DNA of 64,000 nt from Eubacterium sp. UBA3782 (GTDB taxonomy: Bacteria > Bacillota > Clostridia > Lachnospirales > Lachnospiraceae), in contig DFFG01000075.1 in assembly GCA_002368795.1 (NCBI GenBank), forward strand, positions 252 through 64,251, given 5' to 3'. Of the stretch, positions 43,141-51,513 are shown one piece after another. The translations under genes were made by a program, and so were the position numbers. Numbering within the stretch: the stretch's first letter is position 1; each line of letters opens with the position of its first letter. Below the pieces are notes generated by a model. It did no database searches and was not told the origin of the DNA. It saw only the letters and a program-made list of their open reading frames with translations.

Positions 43141-43602
43141 ATGAAAGACATAACAACGGATGAGCTGGAAAAGGTGTTGGAAACCACACATCCACATAAG
43201 GCAGGAGAATTCCTAAAGCAAAACGAGGATGCCATGTATGCGGAGGCTTCGGCATTTCCGGAGTACATGCGCGGAAAAATAAAAGAAAAGGGCATGCTGC
43301 AGCAGACCGTATTTTTGGCCGCAGACATACCGGAGCGGTACGGCTACAAGCTGCTCTCCGGTGAAAAAAGGACACGGCAGCGGGATATCATCCTGCGGCT
43401 GTGCTATGCGGCGGACTTTACCCTGGACGAGGTCCAGAAAGCCCTGCGTCTGTATCCCTTTCCAGAGCTGTATGCCAAATTTCCGCGGGATGCGCTGCTC
43501 ATGATCGCATTCAATGAGCATCCGGGAGACATCATCGATGTCAATGCGTTTCTGAAGGAAAATAATGCAGAGGTGCTCCGGTCAAGCGGCGTACAGGAAT
43601 AG
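43141..43602 (+). CDS. Putative small regulator, divergent partner of the kinase
   Basis: A 153-residue soluble helical protein. The core about 78-125 (LLSGEKRTRQRDIILRLCYA, then ADFTLDEVQKALRLYPFPEL) looks like a Cro/XRE-type helix-turn-helix with an unusual insert, followed by AKFPRDALLMIAFNE. The first 60 residues are charged helices. I recall no named family. Genes like this beside Hanks kinases are plausible kinase substrates or regulators, but the link here is only by position (56-bp shared promoter region). Ribosome site AAAGGAAAAG. Confidence 0.6.
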   Translation: MKDITTDELEKVLETTHPHKAGEFLKQNEDAMYAEASAFPEYMRGKIKEKGMLQQTVFLAADIPERYGYKLLSGEKRTRQRDIILRLCYAADFTLDEVQKALRLYPFPELYAKFPRDALLMIAFNEHPGDIIDVNAFLKENNAEVLRSSGVQE

Positions 43603-43702
43603 GGCAGGGGCCGTTTAAAAATGCCCGGCTTTCTGTTTCCGTTTTTCTGACCAGGGCAGATCCTGCATTATTGATAGATCAATTTTTCAGGAGGAGAAGG
43701 TT

Positions 43703-44725
43703 ATGAGAAAAACAAGGAAATGGACAGCCGTGCTTTTGTGTGCAGCAATGGTCAGTGCATCTATCTGTGGCTGCGGATCTGCCGCTCCATCAGAGGAAGA
43801 GAAAAAAGTAGTAGCGGCAGCGTCAGAAACAGCAGAGGCAGAAACTGCCGGATCTGCAGAAGAAGCTTCCACCCCGGAAACAGCCAGCTCTGTCTCGGCA
43901 GCAGAAGAACAGGCAGCAGAGGAGGAAGTAGCAGCTGCAAGCGAAGAGACCGTCGAAGAACCTGCCGAAGAAGCGGCAGATGTTACGATTGAGGAGCAGA
44001 CCCTTCTGGATCAGGACGGAATTGTGGTTACCGCGAAGGAATATATAAAAGATCCGATTTGGGGAGACGGAATAAAGGTCCTGGTTGAAAATAATTCTGC
44101 CCAGGATATTGGAATCAGCGTCAGTTCGCTGATCGTGAACAACTACATGGTGACAGAAAGTTTCGCCGCAGAGGTTGCCGCAGGCAAAAAATCAAATGAG
44201 ACGATTTATATTATGAGCAGCGATCTGGAAAAGGCAGACATTGAGAATGTAGGCCAGATCGAAATCTATTTCCACGTTTATGATTCTGCAAGCTATGATA
44301 CTTTATTTGATTCGGACAGAGCCGTGATCCAGACCTCTAAATTTGATGAAATGGACTGTGAGCCTGTTGACGATGGAATGGAGCTGTACAATGACGGTTC
44401 GATTCGTATTATCGGAAAAACCGTCGATGAGGACAACTTCTGGGGAACGGCGATCCTTCTGTATGCGGAGAACAATACAGACAGAAACATTGGCATCAGT
44501 TCCGCTGATCTTTCTGTAAATGGATTCATGCTGAGCGGCAGCGGCTATTATGCAGATATTTACAGTGGAAAAATGTCTGTAAATGAGCTTACGCTGTATG
44601 AAAGCGAGCTGGAAGAAAATGATATAGAAACTGTTGAGGACGTTGAACTAAAATTCCATATTTACGACCTGAATACTTATGACACGATAGCGGATTCAGA
44701 ACCTGTAACATTTGCAGTAAAGTGA
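43703..44725 (+). CDS. Lipoprotein with acidic linker and two repeated Ig-like domains
   Basis: A 340-residue surface lipoprotein. The lipobox is ASICGCGSA (Cys about 24). A long Ala/Glu/Ser-rich linker (about 30-93) would hold the domains away from the membrane through the cell wall. Two similar domains of about 110 residues follow: the first contains NNSAQDIGISVSSLIVNNYM and the second contains NNTDRNIGISSADLSVNGFM, each ending in an FH(V/I)YD strand. They arose by internal duplication. The function is unknown. It is followed by a small membrane protein 35 bases on, probably in one operon. Confidence 0.8.
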   Translation: MRKTRKWTAVLLCAAMVSASICGCGSAAPSEEEKKVVAAASETAEAETAGSAEEASTPETASSVSAAEEQAAEEEVAAASEETVEEPAEEAADVTIEEQTLLDQDGIVVTAKEYIKDPIWGDGIKVLVENNSAQDIGISVSSLIVNNYMVTESFAAEVAAGKKSNETIYIMSSDLEKADIENVGQIEIYFHVYDSASYDTLFDSDRAVIQTSKFDEMDCEPVDDGMELYNDGSIRIIGKTVDEDNFWGTAILLYAENNTDRNIGISSADLSVNGFMLSGSGYYADIYSGKMSVNELTLYESELEENDIETVEDVELKFHIYDLNTYDTIADSEPVTFAVK

Positions 44726-44759
44726 TGGCAGAAGAATACACAGGCAGGAGCATACGAAG

Positions 44760-45134
44760 ATGAAAATGTGGAAGCTTGTATCTGGGATATTATCCATTAT
44801 CCTATCTGCTATGGTCGTATTCCAGTCCTGCGCAGCAGGGATATCCAACGCGATGTCGAACAACGAAGAGATTTCCGGCACAGCAGGAGTAATCGTAGCC
44901 GTGCTTTTGTTGACGGGAGGGATCGTTTCCATTGCCACCCGCAAGTCAGAGCACAGAAACGGGAACATTGCGTTAATCATTCTGTTCGGATTGGCAGCTT
45001 TGATCGGTTTTACTTGTCATGGATCCTATTCTGATCTTGTTATCTGGTCATACTGGTGTCTGATCAATGGAGTGCTTGCACTGATTGCTTTATTAAGAAC
45101 CGGGAAGCCCAGAACCAAAAGTGAGGAGGCATAA
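44760..45134 (+). CDS. Small four-helix membrane protein
   Basis: A 124-residue protein with four predicted membrane segments (LVSGILSIILSAMVVFQSCA, AGVIVAVLLLTGGIVSIA, IALIILFGLAALIGFTC, WCLINGVLALIALL). The size and pattern are common in Lachnospiraceae proteins without assigned role. AGGAG stands ten bases before the ATG. It lies just after the lipoprotein gene and before a terminator, suggesting a two-gene unit. No specific family is recognised. Confidence 0.7.
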   Translation: MKMWKLVSGILSIILSAMVVFQSCAAGISNAMSNNEEISGTAGVIVAVLLLTGGIVSIATRKSEHRNGNIALIILFGLAALIGFTCHGSYSDLVIWSYWCLINGVLALIALLRTGKPRTKSEEA

Positions 45135-45176
45135 ATCCTTCTGAATTGCAAATGAATTCAGGAAGCAATAACTCAC

Positions 45177-45211
45177 GGGGACCGCTGCTGGCGGTCCCTG
45201 CTTTGATTTTC
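45177..45211 (+). terminator. Intrinsic terminator
   Basis: GGGACCGC-TGCTG-GCGGTCCC followed by a T-rich stretch (CTTTGATTTT). Confidence 0.8.
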
Positions 45212-45377
45212 TGAATTTCTGCAGGGAAGGTAAGGAGGAGGCAATGGAATAATGGATAGGGTACTCCCCGATCGTCTAGAATATGTTATTATTGGTATAA
45301 ACAAAATAGCAGCCAATTCCATCCTGATGGGATAGGTAACAGAAGAAACAGAGAACTTGTCAAAGGGGGCCTGACAA

Positions 45378-46658
45378 ATGAGTTCTGTAAATCATGGTGA
45401 GAAAAAATGGAGGAGGAAGTCTGGCAGCTTTTTGGTGCTGCTGCTTTGTATGCTGCTGTGCCTTTGCATGGCGAGCCCTGTGTGCGCCTCAGAAGGCAAG
45501 GCCGCAGCGGAAGCTGAGGAAACAGATGAGAATGCGGACGCAAAAGAGGAGCTTCTGGAAGAAAAGGATAAGGCAAAGGCAGACGGGGATGAAGCGGTCA
45601 GCCTGAACGTGCATTTCCTGGATGTTGGGCAGGGCCTTGCGGTCCTTCTGGAGTCCGATGGAAACTATGTGATGTATGACGGCGGTGGGCGAGACAGTTC
45701 GGATATGGTCGTGTCTTATCTGAAGGATCAGGGTGTCCGGCAGCTGGACTGCGTGATCGCATCTCACTATGATGAAGATCATCTGGCAGGTCTGATCGGT
45801 GTGATGGAGGCCTTTGAGGTAAAGCAGATCCTTACCCCGGATTACGAGACGGATACTGCGATTTATGAGGCGTTCCGGACACATCTCGCTGACCGGAAGA
45901 TCGAGGAGGTCCATCCGGAGGCCGGGGACCGGCTTTCTTTTGGGTCGGCGAAAATCAAGATCCTGGGTCCGGTCAGATATGATCATTCTGCAGAAAACGA
46001 CAATTCGATCTGCGCGATGGTCACCTGCGGGGCGGTCAAATTCCTGTTTTCCGGTGATGCGGAAAAGGAGGGAGAGGACGAGCTGATCAAGACAGGCAGC
46101 TATCTGAGAGCGGATGTGCTGGTCGCGGGACACCACGGCAGTGCAAATTCCACTACGGCAGTTTTCCTGAACAAGGTAAGGCCTTCCTGCGTGGTCTATT
46201 CCTGTGCAAAAGATGTGGATGGCCTGCCTTCAAAAGAGGTCACAGAGAGGCTGAAGGCAATGCAGGTCGAGATGTACCGCACCGACGAGCAGGGAACGGT
46301 GGTGGCCTCCACGGATGGTGAATCACTGAAATGGAGCACCACTCCCAGCGATACCTGGGCGTACAAGGATGCTGCTGCAGCAGAGACAGGCGCAGCAGAG
46401 ACAGCTGCGGAAGAGACAGCCGCGACAGAGGCGGCCGCAGAAACTGCGGCAGAGGCCGGGGATGCCGCCGGCGTCACAAGAGGGGCTGCAGAAGAGAATG
46501 TGCATACCTATATCCTGAACACACATACAAAGAAGTTCCACTATGAGAACTGCTCCGGTGCAGCGAAGATCGCAGACAAGAACCGGGCGGAGAGAACAGA
46601 TACCCGTGAGAACATCATGGCAGATGGCTATAAACCCTGCAAAATCTGCAATCCGTAG
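45378..46658 (+). CDS. Secreted ComEC/Rec2-like metallo-beta-lactamase-fold protein
   Basis: A 426-residue exported protein. An N-terminal signal segment (about 17-37, FLVLLLCMLLCLCMASPVCA) precedes a charged linker and a metallo-beta-lactamase-fold domain (about 74-325). The domain has VHFLDVGQGLAVLL, the metal motif SHYDEDHLAG (about 134-143), FLFSGDAEKEGE and VLVAGHHGSANSTT, the set typical of ComEC C-terminal domains that act on DNA. An Ala/Glu-rich linker (about 335-375) leads to a C-terminal module of about 50 residues (HTKKFHYENCSGAAKI to PCKICNP) with three conserved Cys, like Ada-type metal-binding tails. It may process extracellular DNA or phosphodiesters; there is no competence operon nearby. 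Confidence 0.8.
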   Translation: MSSVNHGEKKWRRKSGSFLVLLLCMLLCLCMASPVCASEGKAAAEAEETDENADAKEELLEEKDKAKADGDEAVSLNVHFLDVGQGLAVLLESDGNYVMYDGGGRDSSDMVVSYLKDQGVRQLDCVIASHYDEDHLAGLIGVMEAFEVKQILTPDYETDTAIYEAFRTHLADRKIEEVHPEAGDRLSFGSAKIKILGPVRYDHSAENDNSICAMVTCGAVKFLFSGDAEKEGEDELIKTGSYLRADVLVAGHHGSANSTTAVFLNKVRPSCVVYSCAKDVDGLPSKEVTERLKAMQVEMYRTDEQGTVVASTDGESLKWSTTPSDTWAYKDAAAAETGAAETAAEETAATEAAAETAAEAGDAAGVTRGAAEENVHTYILNTHTKKFHYENCSGAAKIADKNRAERTDTRENIMADGYKPCKICNP

Positions 46659-46706
46659 GGCAGTTTATTCCAGATAGCCGATAGATAAACAAAGAAAGTT
46701 ACTCAG

Positions 46707-46736
46707 TAAGCGCTGCGCAGTTTTGTGCAGCGCTTA
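46707..46736. terminator. Bidirectional terminator overlapping the AraC stop
   Basis: TAAGCGCTGC (46707-46716) and GCAGCGCTTA (46727-46736) form a perfect 10-bp stem. The right arm contains the stop codon of the AraC gene on the minus strand. Confidence 0.75.
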
Positions 46737-47933
46737 TTCTGTTGCCTCTGACGGTGTGTAACGATCACGGTACTCCCGCGGCGTCATATGCCGGAACTGC
46801 CGGAAAATCTTTCCGAAATAGCTCTGATTTGGGAAGTTCACATATTCGGCGATCTCCTGCAGGGACAGGGGGGAGTAGATCAGCAGATTTGAGGCACGGT
46901 AGACCCGCTCCTCATTGATGTAATCCTGCAGCCGCTGGCCGGTCTCCTTTTTAAACAGCTTGGAAAGGTAAGTAGGGCTGATGCCCAGGGATCCGGCGAT
47001 ATCCTCCAGGTAGATCTTTTCCCGGTAATGCTTGCGCACGTAGTCCTTGCAGCGCTCGACATATCCGGAACCCCGGGGCTTTTCCAGCCGTTCCTGTACC
47101 TGCGCCGTCAGCTCTTCAATTGCCCGGTTCCGATAGTGGAGCATGTGGGCTGGATCCTGCGCGGCATCGCATTTCTGGATATAATAACCGCTTAGCCGAT
47201 AGCCCTCCTCCGGGGAGATCCCGCCTTCTATGGCAGCACGGGTGCAGAGGGCGATGCCGATGATCGCCAGGTTGCGCCAGTGGGAGAGATCCCGCCCTGA
47301 TGAAAGCCGTCCGGTATCCCGGTCCATGTTTTCGGCCAGACGGATCGCGACCTCCGTCCGCCCTTCGCGGATCGCCTGCATGAGCAGCTTTTCCTCATAG
47401 TAGCTGTGGCGGAAGGCCTCGTCATCGTTTTCGGCCTCTTCGTTCATCATATAGCGGGTCTGTTCGGTATGGATCGTTTTATCTCCCTGATTAATGAGCT
47501 TATTGAGGTGCATCAGCTCTTCGTTTTCCAGATTTCCGTTCTTCAGCGCCAAATTGGTCAGAAGGATCATGTTGCGGATCTCTGAGAGCGCATAGCTCCG
47601 GAGCTCGCGGGCATTGTCGACATCGATGCCGTAGCTTCCGTACATCTGCCGGCGGCGGAGTTTGGTGAGCTTTTCGCTGCACATCGGGCCCATGAGGAGC
47701 AGACCCTCCCCTGAATGCAGAGCGGCAAAGAAGACACCATAGGGTCCCTTGTATATGAAAGGCGCTTTCTGTTCTGCGATCCCGGAACGGAGAGCATCCC
47801 GCAGAGAGGGGGACTGCATCAGAGGGCTGTCCTGGATGCTGTCAAAAAAAGGGATCAGTGTCCTGTCCGGAGCTTCATAAACAAGATCAACTTTGATTAC
47901 AGTGCAAAGCAGGCGAACGTGATTTTCTGCCAT
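46734..47933 (-). CDS. AraC-family regulator, divergent from the DUF3237-GH operon
   Basis: A protein of about 399 residues. The N-terminal part is a sensor of unknown ligand (MAENHVRLLCTVIKVDLVYE). A central helical segment contains NLAIIGIALCTRAAIEGGIS, matching the other AraC protein in the window. The C-terminal DNA-binding domain has IYLEDIAGSLGISPTYLSKL and LQEIAEYVNFPNQSYFGKIF, then MTPREYRDRY. I place the start at 47931-47933, where GGAGGAG has a six-base spacing; the longer frame is not family-like. Divergent by about 175 bp from a five-gene carbohydrate operon that it probably activates. Confidence 0.88.
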   Translation of the reverse strand: MAENHVRLLCTVIKVDLVYEAPDRTLIPFFDSIQDSPLMQSPSLRDALRSGIAEQKAPFIYKGPYGVFFAALHSGEGLLLMGPMCSEKLTKLRRRQMYGSYGIDVDNARELRSYALSEIRNMILLTNLALKNGNLENEELMHLNKLINQGDKTIHTEQTRYMMNEEAENDDEAFRHSYYEEKLLMQAIREGRTEVAIRLAENMDRDTGRLSSGRDLSHWRNLAIIGIALCTRAAIEGGISPEEGYRLSGYYIQKCDAAQDPAHMLHYRNRAIEELTAQVQERLEKPRGSGYVERCKDYVRKHYREKIYLEDIAGSLGISPTYLSKLFKKETGQRLQDYINEERVYRASNLLIYSPLSLQEIAEYVNFPNQSYFGKIFRQFRHMTPREYRDRYTPSEATE

Positions 47934-47972
47934 TGTCATCTCCTCCCGACCGGAGTCCGTACTGTTTTCTTT

Positions 47973-47981
47973 ATCATAGCA
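47973..47981 (-). promoter_or_regulatory. Possible extended -10 promoter of the AraC gene
   Basis: TGCTATGAT on the minus strand about 40 bases upstream of the chosen start. The AT-rich stretch 47985-48090 between the two divergent genes probably also holds the operon promoter and AraC sites. Confidence 0.4.
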
Positions 47982-48109
47982 TATAGGATGAAAAATAAAA
48001 CTGGCAGAATGCAAAAAAAGAACAAAAATAACAAAATAACAGCGGAATTCTGACTGCATTTCCCATACAATAAAGGAAAAGAAAGTTTTTAGGACATAAG
48101 GAGGCTGAC

Positions 48110-48538
48110 ATGGAGAGAAAACCCATCATGGATATCCGGATCGAGGCAGACGGACCTGCCGTGCACATGCAGGGAGAGGCCGGGGAAGTGCTGATGATCC
48201 CCTTTAAGGGAAGTGTGACCGGTGAGATCTTTCACGGAATCGTGGAGCCCTGCGGGGTAGATACCCAGGTGGTTAATGCCGCCCATGTGCGTCACATGTC
48301 CGCCAGGTATATGCTGACCGGAACGGACTCGGCCGGACAGGATGCACATATCTATGTGGAGAACAACGGATGGTTTGATGATCTGACAAAGACCATGCCC
48401 TTCCACACAGTGCCGACCTTCTATACGGACAGCGCTGCGCTCGCCCCGTATCTGCACCGCAATCAGTTTGTCGGTGAGGGAGTGGACGAGGCGGATGGTC
48501 TTCACATCTATTTCTACGAGATCGAACACAGGGGGTAA
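48110..48538 (+). CDS. DUF3237 family protein
   Basis: A 142-residue soluble protein of the DUF3237 family, a small beta-barrel group of unknown biochemical role. Typical parts are the opening IRIEADGPAVHMQGEAGEVL, the central GIVEPCGVDTQVVNAAHVRH and SARYMLTGTDSAGQDAHIYV, and the end DGLHIYFYEIE. AAGGAGG precedes the ATG. It is the first gene of the operon and stops two bases before the next start, so it is tightly coupled to the glycosidase-like gene, suggesting a shared substrate. Confidence 0.85.
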   Translation: MERKPIMDIRIEADGPAVHMQGEAGEVLMIPFKGSVTGEIFHGIVEPCGVDTQVVNAAHVRHMSARYMLTGTDSAGQDAHIYVENNGWFDDLTKTMPFHTVPTFYTDSAALAPYLHRNQFVGEGVDEADGLHIYFYEIEHRG

Positions 48539-48540
48539 AT

Positions 48541-49743
48541 ATGGACAGCAGGTTTTACGGGGTCGGCGAACCCCTCATACAGCGGGAAAAAGATCAGGGC
48601 ATCGATGCAGCAGCAGCGCTTGACCTGGTAAAGGGACTGGGCTGCAATGCCTACCGCAGCTGGATGCATATTACAGAGATCCTGGCAGATCCGGAAACGC
48701 CCATCCCGGAGGAAGTGGAGCGGCACAGACGCCTGCTGGACCGGGCGGCGGAGCTGGATATCGAGGTTACGGGCATGAGCCATGAATGGTTTTTGCCTGA
48801 GGGCTGCCTGCAGAAAAGCGGCCATGCCATGCCGGCGCGGGATCTGACAGAGGGAAGCCTTTACATGCAGGCGCTGGAGATGCTGGAGAGAAGCTGGTGC
48901 ACCATGGCCAGTCTTTTCCCGCAGGTATCCCTCTGGGAGGTCGGCAATGAGTGGAACTTGGATGCATTTCTGCATCCGGACGGATTTTTGGCATCGGATA
49001 TGTCGGCTCCCTTTACCGCAGATGAAAAAATGGACATTGCGGTGGATATGATGTATTTTTCCGCCCGGGGCATCCGGAAAGGAAATCCAAATGCCCGGGT
49101 CGCGTCCTTCTCCCCGGCTCTGTCCACGCCGGGTCTTGGCGGGGATATGCCGGATTTTCTTCCGGTGATGTACGGGGTCGCCTGGACGCTGGATAAGGTG
49201 TACAGCCGCATCAAAAACGGGCAGTTCTGGTCCACAGATACCGACGACTATTTTGATCTTCTGGCCTGGCATCCCTATGTGTTTACCAACCGGGAAGTGC
49301 CGGATGCAGATCTGTTCCTGGATGTGGACGAGCCGGATCAGCTCTGGAAGAGCTACAACGACGCCGCTTATAAGGTCATGAAAAAATACGGCGACGGACA
49401 CAAGCAGGTGCTGCTGACGGAATCCGGCTTCACCGACTGCGGCAATCCTGAGTGGGAGAAGCGGTATGCCGGCTACAACAAAAAAATGCTGGAGATCGCG
49501 CGGGAACTGCCCTATGTGCGTACGCTGCATAACTTCCGCCTGCTGAATGAGAACGCCATGCTGCAGCGTGCAGGCATCGAGGATAACCAGATCGGCGGAC
49601 TGACGGAGGTATACTTCGGTATCTTTACGGATCCGGAGGAAGGCTGCAGGCCACGGGCCAGAGCCAAAGCAATTCAGGAAATGACCGGGAGCACGGCGGA
49701 TCTGGACGCTTTAGGCGCGAAGCTGGCGCTGGCAGGAAGATAA
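48541..49743 (+). CDS. Clan GH-A-like glycosidase, family not recognised
   Basis: A 400-residue soluble protein with the two-glutamate pattern of TIM-barrel retaining glycosidases: VSLWEVGNEWNLD near 135 (NE as acid/base) and VLLTESGFTDCG near 300 (nucleophile). Other barrel-like pieces are GLGCNAYRSWMHI, DIEVTGMSHEWFLP, FDLLAWHPYVFTN and the end GGLTEVYFGIFTD. I cannot place it in a named GH family; GH5, GH39 and GH30 relatives share this layout. The length is short, with no extra domains and no signal peptide. Its two-base spacing to DUF3237 and the symporter downstream suggest action on an imported glycoside. Confidence 0.65.
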   Translation: MDSRFYGVGEPLIQREKDQGIDAAAALDLVKGLGCNAYRSWMHITEILADPETPIPEEVERHRRLLDRAAELDIEVTGMSHEWFLPEGCLQKSGHAMPARDLTEGSLYMQALEMLERSWCTMASLFPQVSLWEVGNEWNLDAFLHPDGFLASDMSAPFTADEKMDIAVDMMYFSARGIRKGNPNARVASFSPALSTPGLGGDMPDFLPVMYGVAWTLDKVYSRIKNGQFWSTDTDDYFDLLAWHPYVFTNREVPDADLFLDVDEPDQLWKSYNDAAYKVMKKYGDGHKQVLLTESGFTDCGNPEWEKRYAGYNKKMLEIARELPYVRTLHNFRLLNENAMLQRAGIEDNQIGGLTEVYFGIFTDPEEGCRPRARAKAIQEMTGSTADLDALGAKLALAGR

Positions 49744-49785
49744 GACTATTTTTTTAATTTAAAGAGAGGATAAGGGAGGATCGTC

Positions 49786-51345
49786 ATGGCAGAGTATATT
49801 GTGCAGACAGAGAACGGCAAGGTCAGAGGATATGAGAGAGACGGGATCGTAGAGTATCTGGGCATCCCCTACGCGGAGGCGCCGGTCGGCCCCCTGCGCT
49901 TCAAGAGGTCCATCGCCAAGGCGCCGTGGGACGGTATCTTTGACGCCAAGGAATACGGCTCACCCGCCGTACAGTTTGATGAGGGAAAGACCCGCGGCAG
50001 TGAGGACTGCCTGTTTGTAAATGTGCAGCGCCCGCTGGAAGGGGAGAACCTTCCGGTCTTTGTGTGGATCCATGGCGGCGGCTACAATACCGGTGCGGCC
50101 AGCGACGGGATCTACAACGGCAAGGCCTTTGCCCGGGACGGACTGGTGTTTGTTTCCTTCCAGTACCGCATGAACGTGCTGGGCTTCTATGACTTTACGA
50201 CCTACCCCGGCTGCGAGGATTTTGACTCCAACTGCGGTCTCAGTGACCAGATCCTGGCCCTCCAGTGGATCCATGCGAACATTGCAGCTTTCGGCGGCGA
50301 TCCCGACCGGATCACCATCGCGGGGGAATCCGCCGGCGGCGCTTCCGTCGTCAACATGCTGGCTGTTCCCGCGGTGAAAGGCTGTTTCCAGCAGGCCATC
50401 GCCCAGAGTGCCCTGCCCAACTGTGTTACCACGCACCAGGTCGCAAGAGCCAACATCGCCCTGTTCCTTGAAGGCATGGGCTGGACAGAGGAGGAGATGG
50501 CGGAAAAGCTTCGCACCGGCGATCCCTACAGCTTCCTTGCGGGCAACAATTATGTGGCCCAGCATCATCAGTACCGCAATCCGGGTATGTTCCTGCCAAG
50601 TCCCGTACAGGATGATCTGCTTCCCGTGCGCCCGATCGACGCGATCCGGGGCGGCAGTGCCGAGGGAATAAAGCTGATCATCGGCACGAACATGCACGAG
50701 GGGACGATGTTTGTCCATCCGGAGAACACCGGCTTCCCGAATTCCTGGACCATGATCGCCGAGATGCTGGAGAAAAACAAGCATGCGGACGCGATCCCGG
50801 ATGTGGTCGGCTTCTATCATCCCTCTGCCAGGGATTCCTTTGTGCTGTTTCAGCACCAGAACGACCAGGACGGCGGAAAATTTGGCGGCAGCGGCGATCA
50901 CCGGCAGATCGGCGGCGATCCCTTTATCCGTTTTGCCACAGACTATGCCTTTGAGATGCCGGCGATCAAGGTGGCGATGGGGCAGAAAAAGTACACCGAT
51001 GATGTGTGGATGTATCGCTACGAGCTGGTGACAGCCTCCGGTGTCGCGACCGGCTGGAAGGCCAGCCATGCCTTTGAACTGCCGGCGGTCTTTGAAAACA
51101 AGGACTTCCATTTCAGCCACTTTGTGTTCGACGGAGAGCCGGAGGAGGTCTTCGACAAGATCGCTGCGGAGATGCACGGCGACTGGGTGCGCTTTACAAA
51201 GACCGGCGATCCGAATCCGGACTGGGGGCGCTTTGAGGGAGCCAGTTCACCCGTGCGCATTTATAACCGTGACACCCGCACAGAGCAGCTGGACCGCCGC
51301 CATCTGATGCAGATCTGGGGAGACATGCGGTTCTACGAAGTATAA
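49786..51345 (+). CDS. Type-B carboxylesterase
   Basis: A 519-residue alpha/beta hydrolase of the COesterase family. The nucleophile Ser182 sits in GESAGGASVVN, the oxyanion loop is WIHGGGYNTGA (about 90), and the N-terminal signature GIPYAEAPVGPLRFKRS and EDCLFVNVQRP are present. The family cleaves esters; bacterial members may remove acyl groups from sugars or plant phenolics. The neighbours (glycosidases, symporter) suggest de-acylation of an imported glycoside, which is inference. AAGGGAGG precedes the ATG. Third gene of the operon. Confidence 0.9.
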   Translation: MAEYIVQTENGKVRGYERDGIVEYLGIPYAEAPVGPLRFKRSIAKAPWDGIFDAKEYGSPAVQFDEGKTRGSEDCLFVNVQRPLEGENLPVFVWIHGGGYNTGAASDGIYNGKAFARDGLVFVSFQYRMNVLGFYDFTTYPGCEDFDSNCGLSDQILALQWIHANIAAFGGDPDRITIAGESAGGASVVNMLAVPAVKGCFQQAIAQSALPNCVTTHQVARANIALFLEGMGWTEEEMAEKLRTGDPYSFLAGNNYVAQHHQYRNPGMFLPSPVQDDLLPVRPIDAIRGGSAEGIKLIIGTNMHEGTMFVHPENTGFPNSWTMIAEMLEKNKHADAIPDVVGFYHPSARDSFVLFQHQNDQDGGKFGGSGDHRQIGGDPFIRFATDYAFEMPAIKVAMGQKKYTDDVWMYRYELVTASGVATGWKASHAFELPAVFENKDFHFSHFVFDGEPEEVFDKIAAEMHGDWVRFTKTGDPNPDWGRFEGASSPVRIYNRDTRTEQLDRRHLMQIWGDMRFYEV

Positions 51346-51513
51346 CTTATATCAAAATAAGAACAAAAATACCAATAAAACAGCAGAATAAGGCGAAGAG
51401 CACTGCTATTATAGAATCAGAACGAAGCCATGGAGATACAGGGCATGCAGTATTCCCAAAGACTTCAAAGAGAAAAGTTTTTACTATTTTACTATCTGAG
51501 GAGGGAAAAAAAC

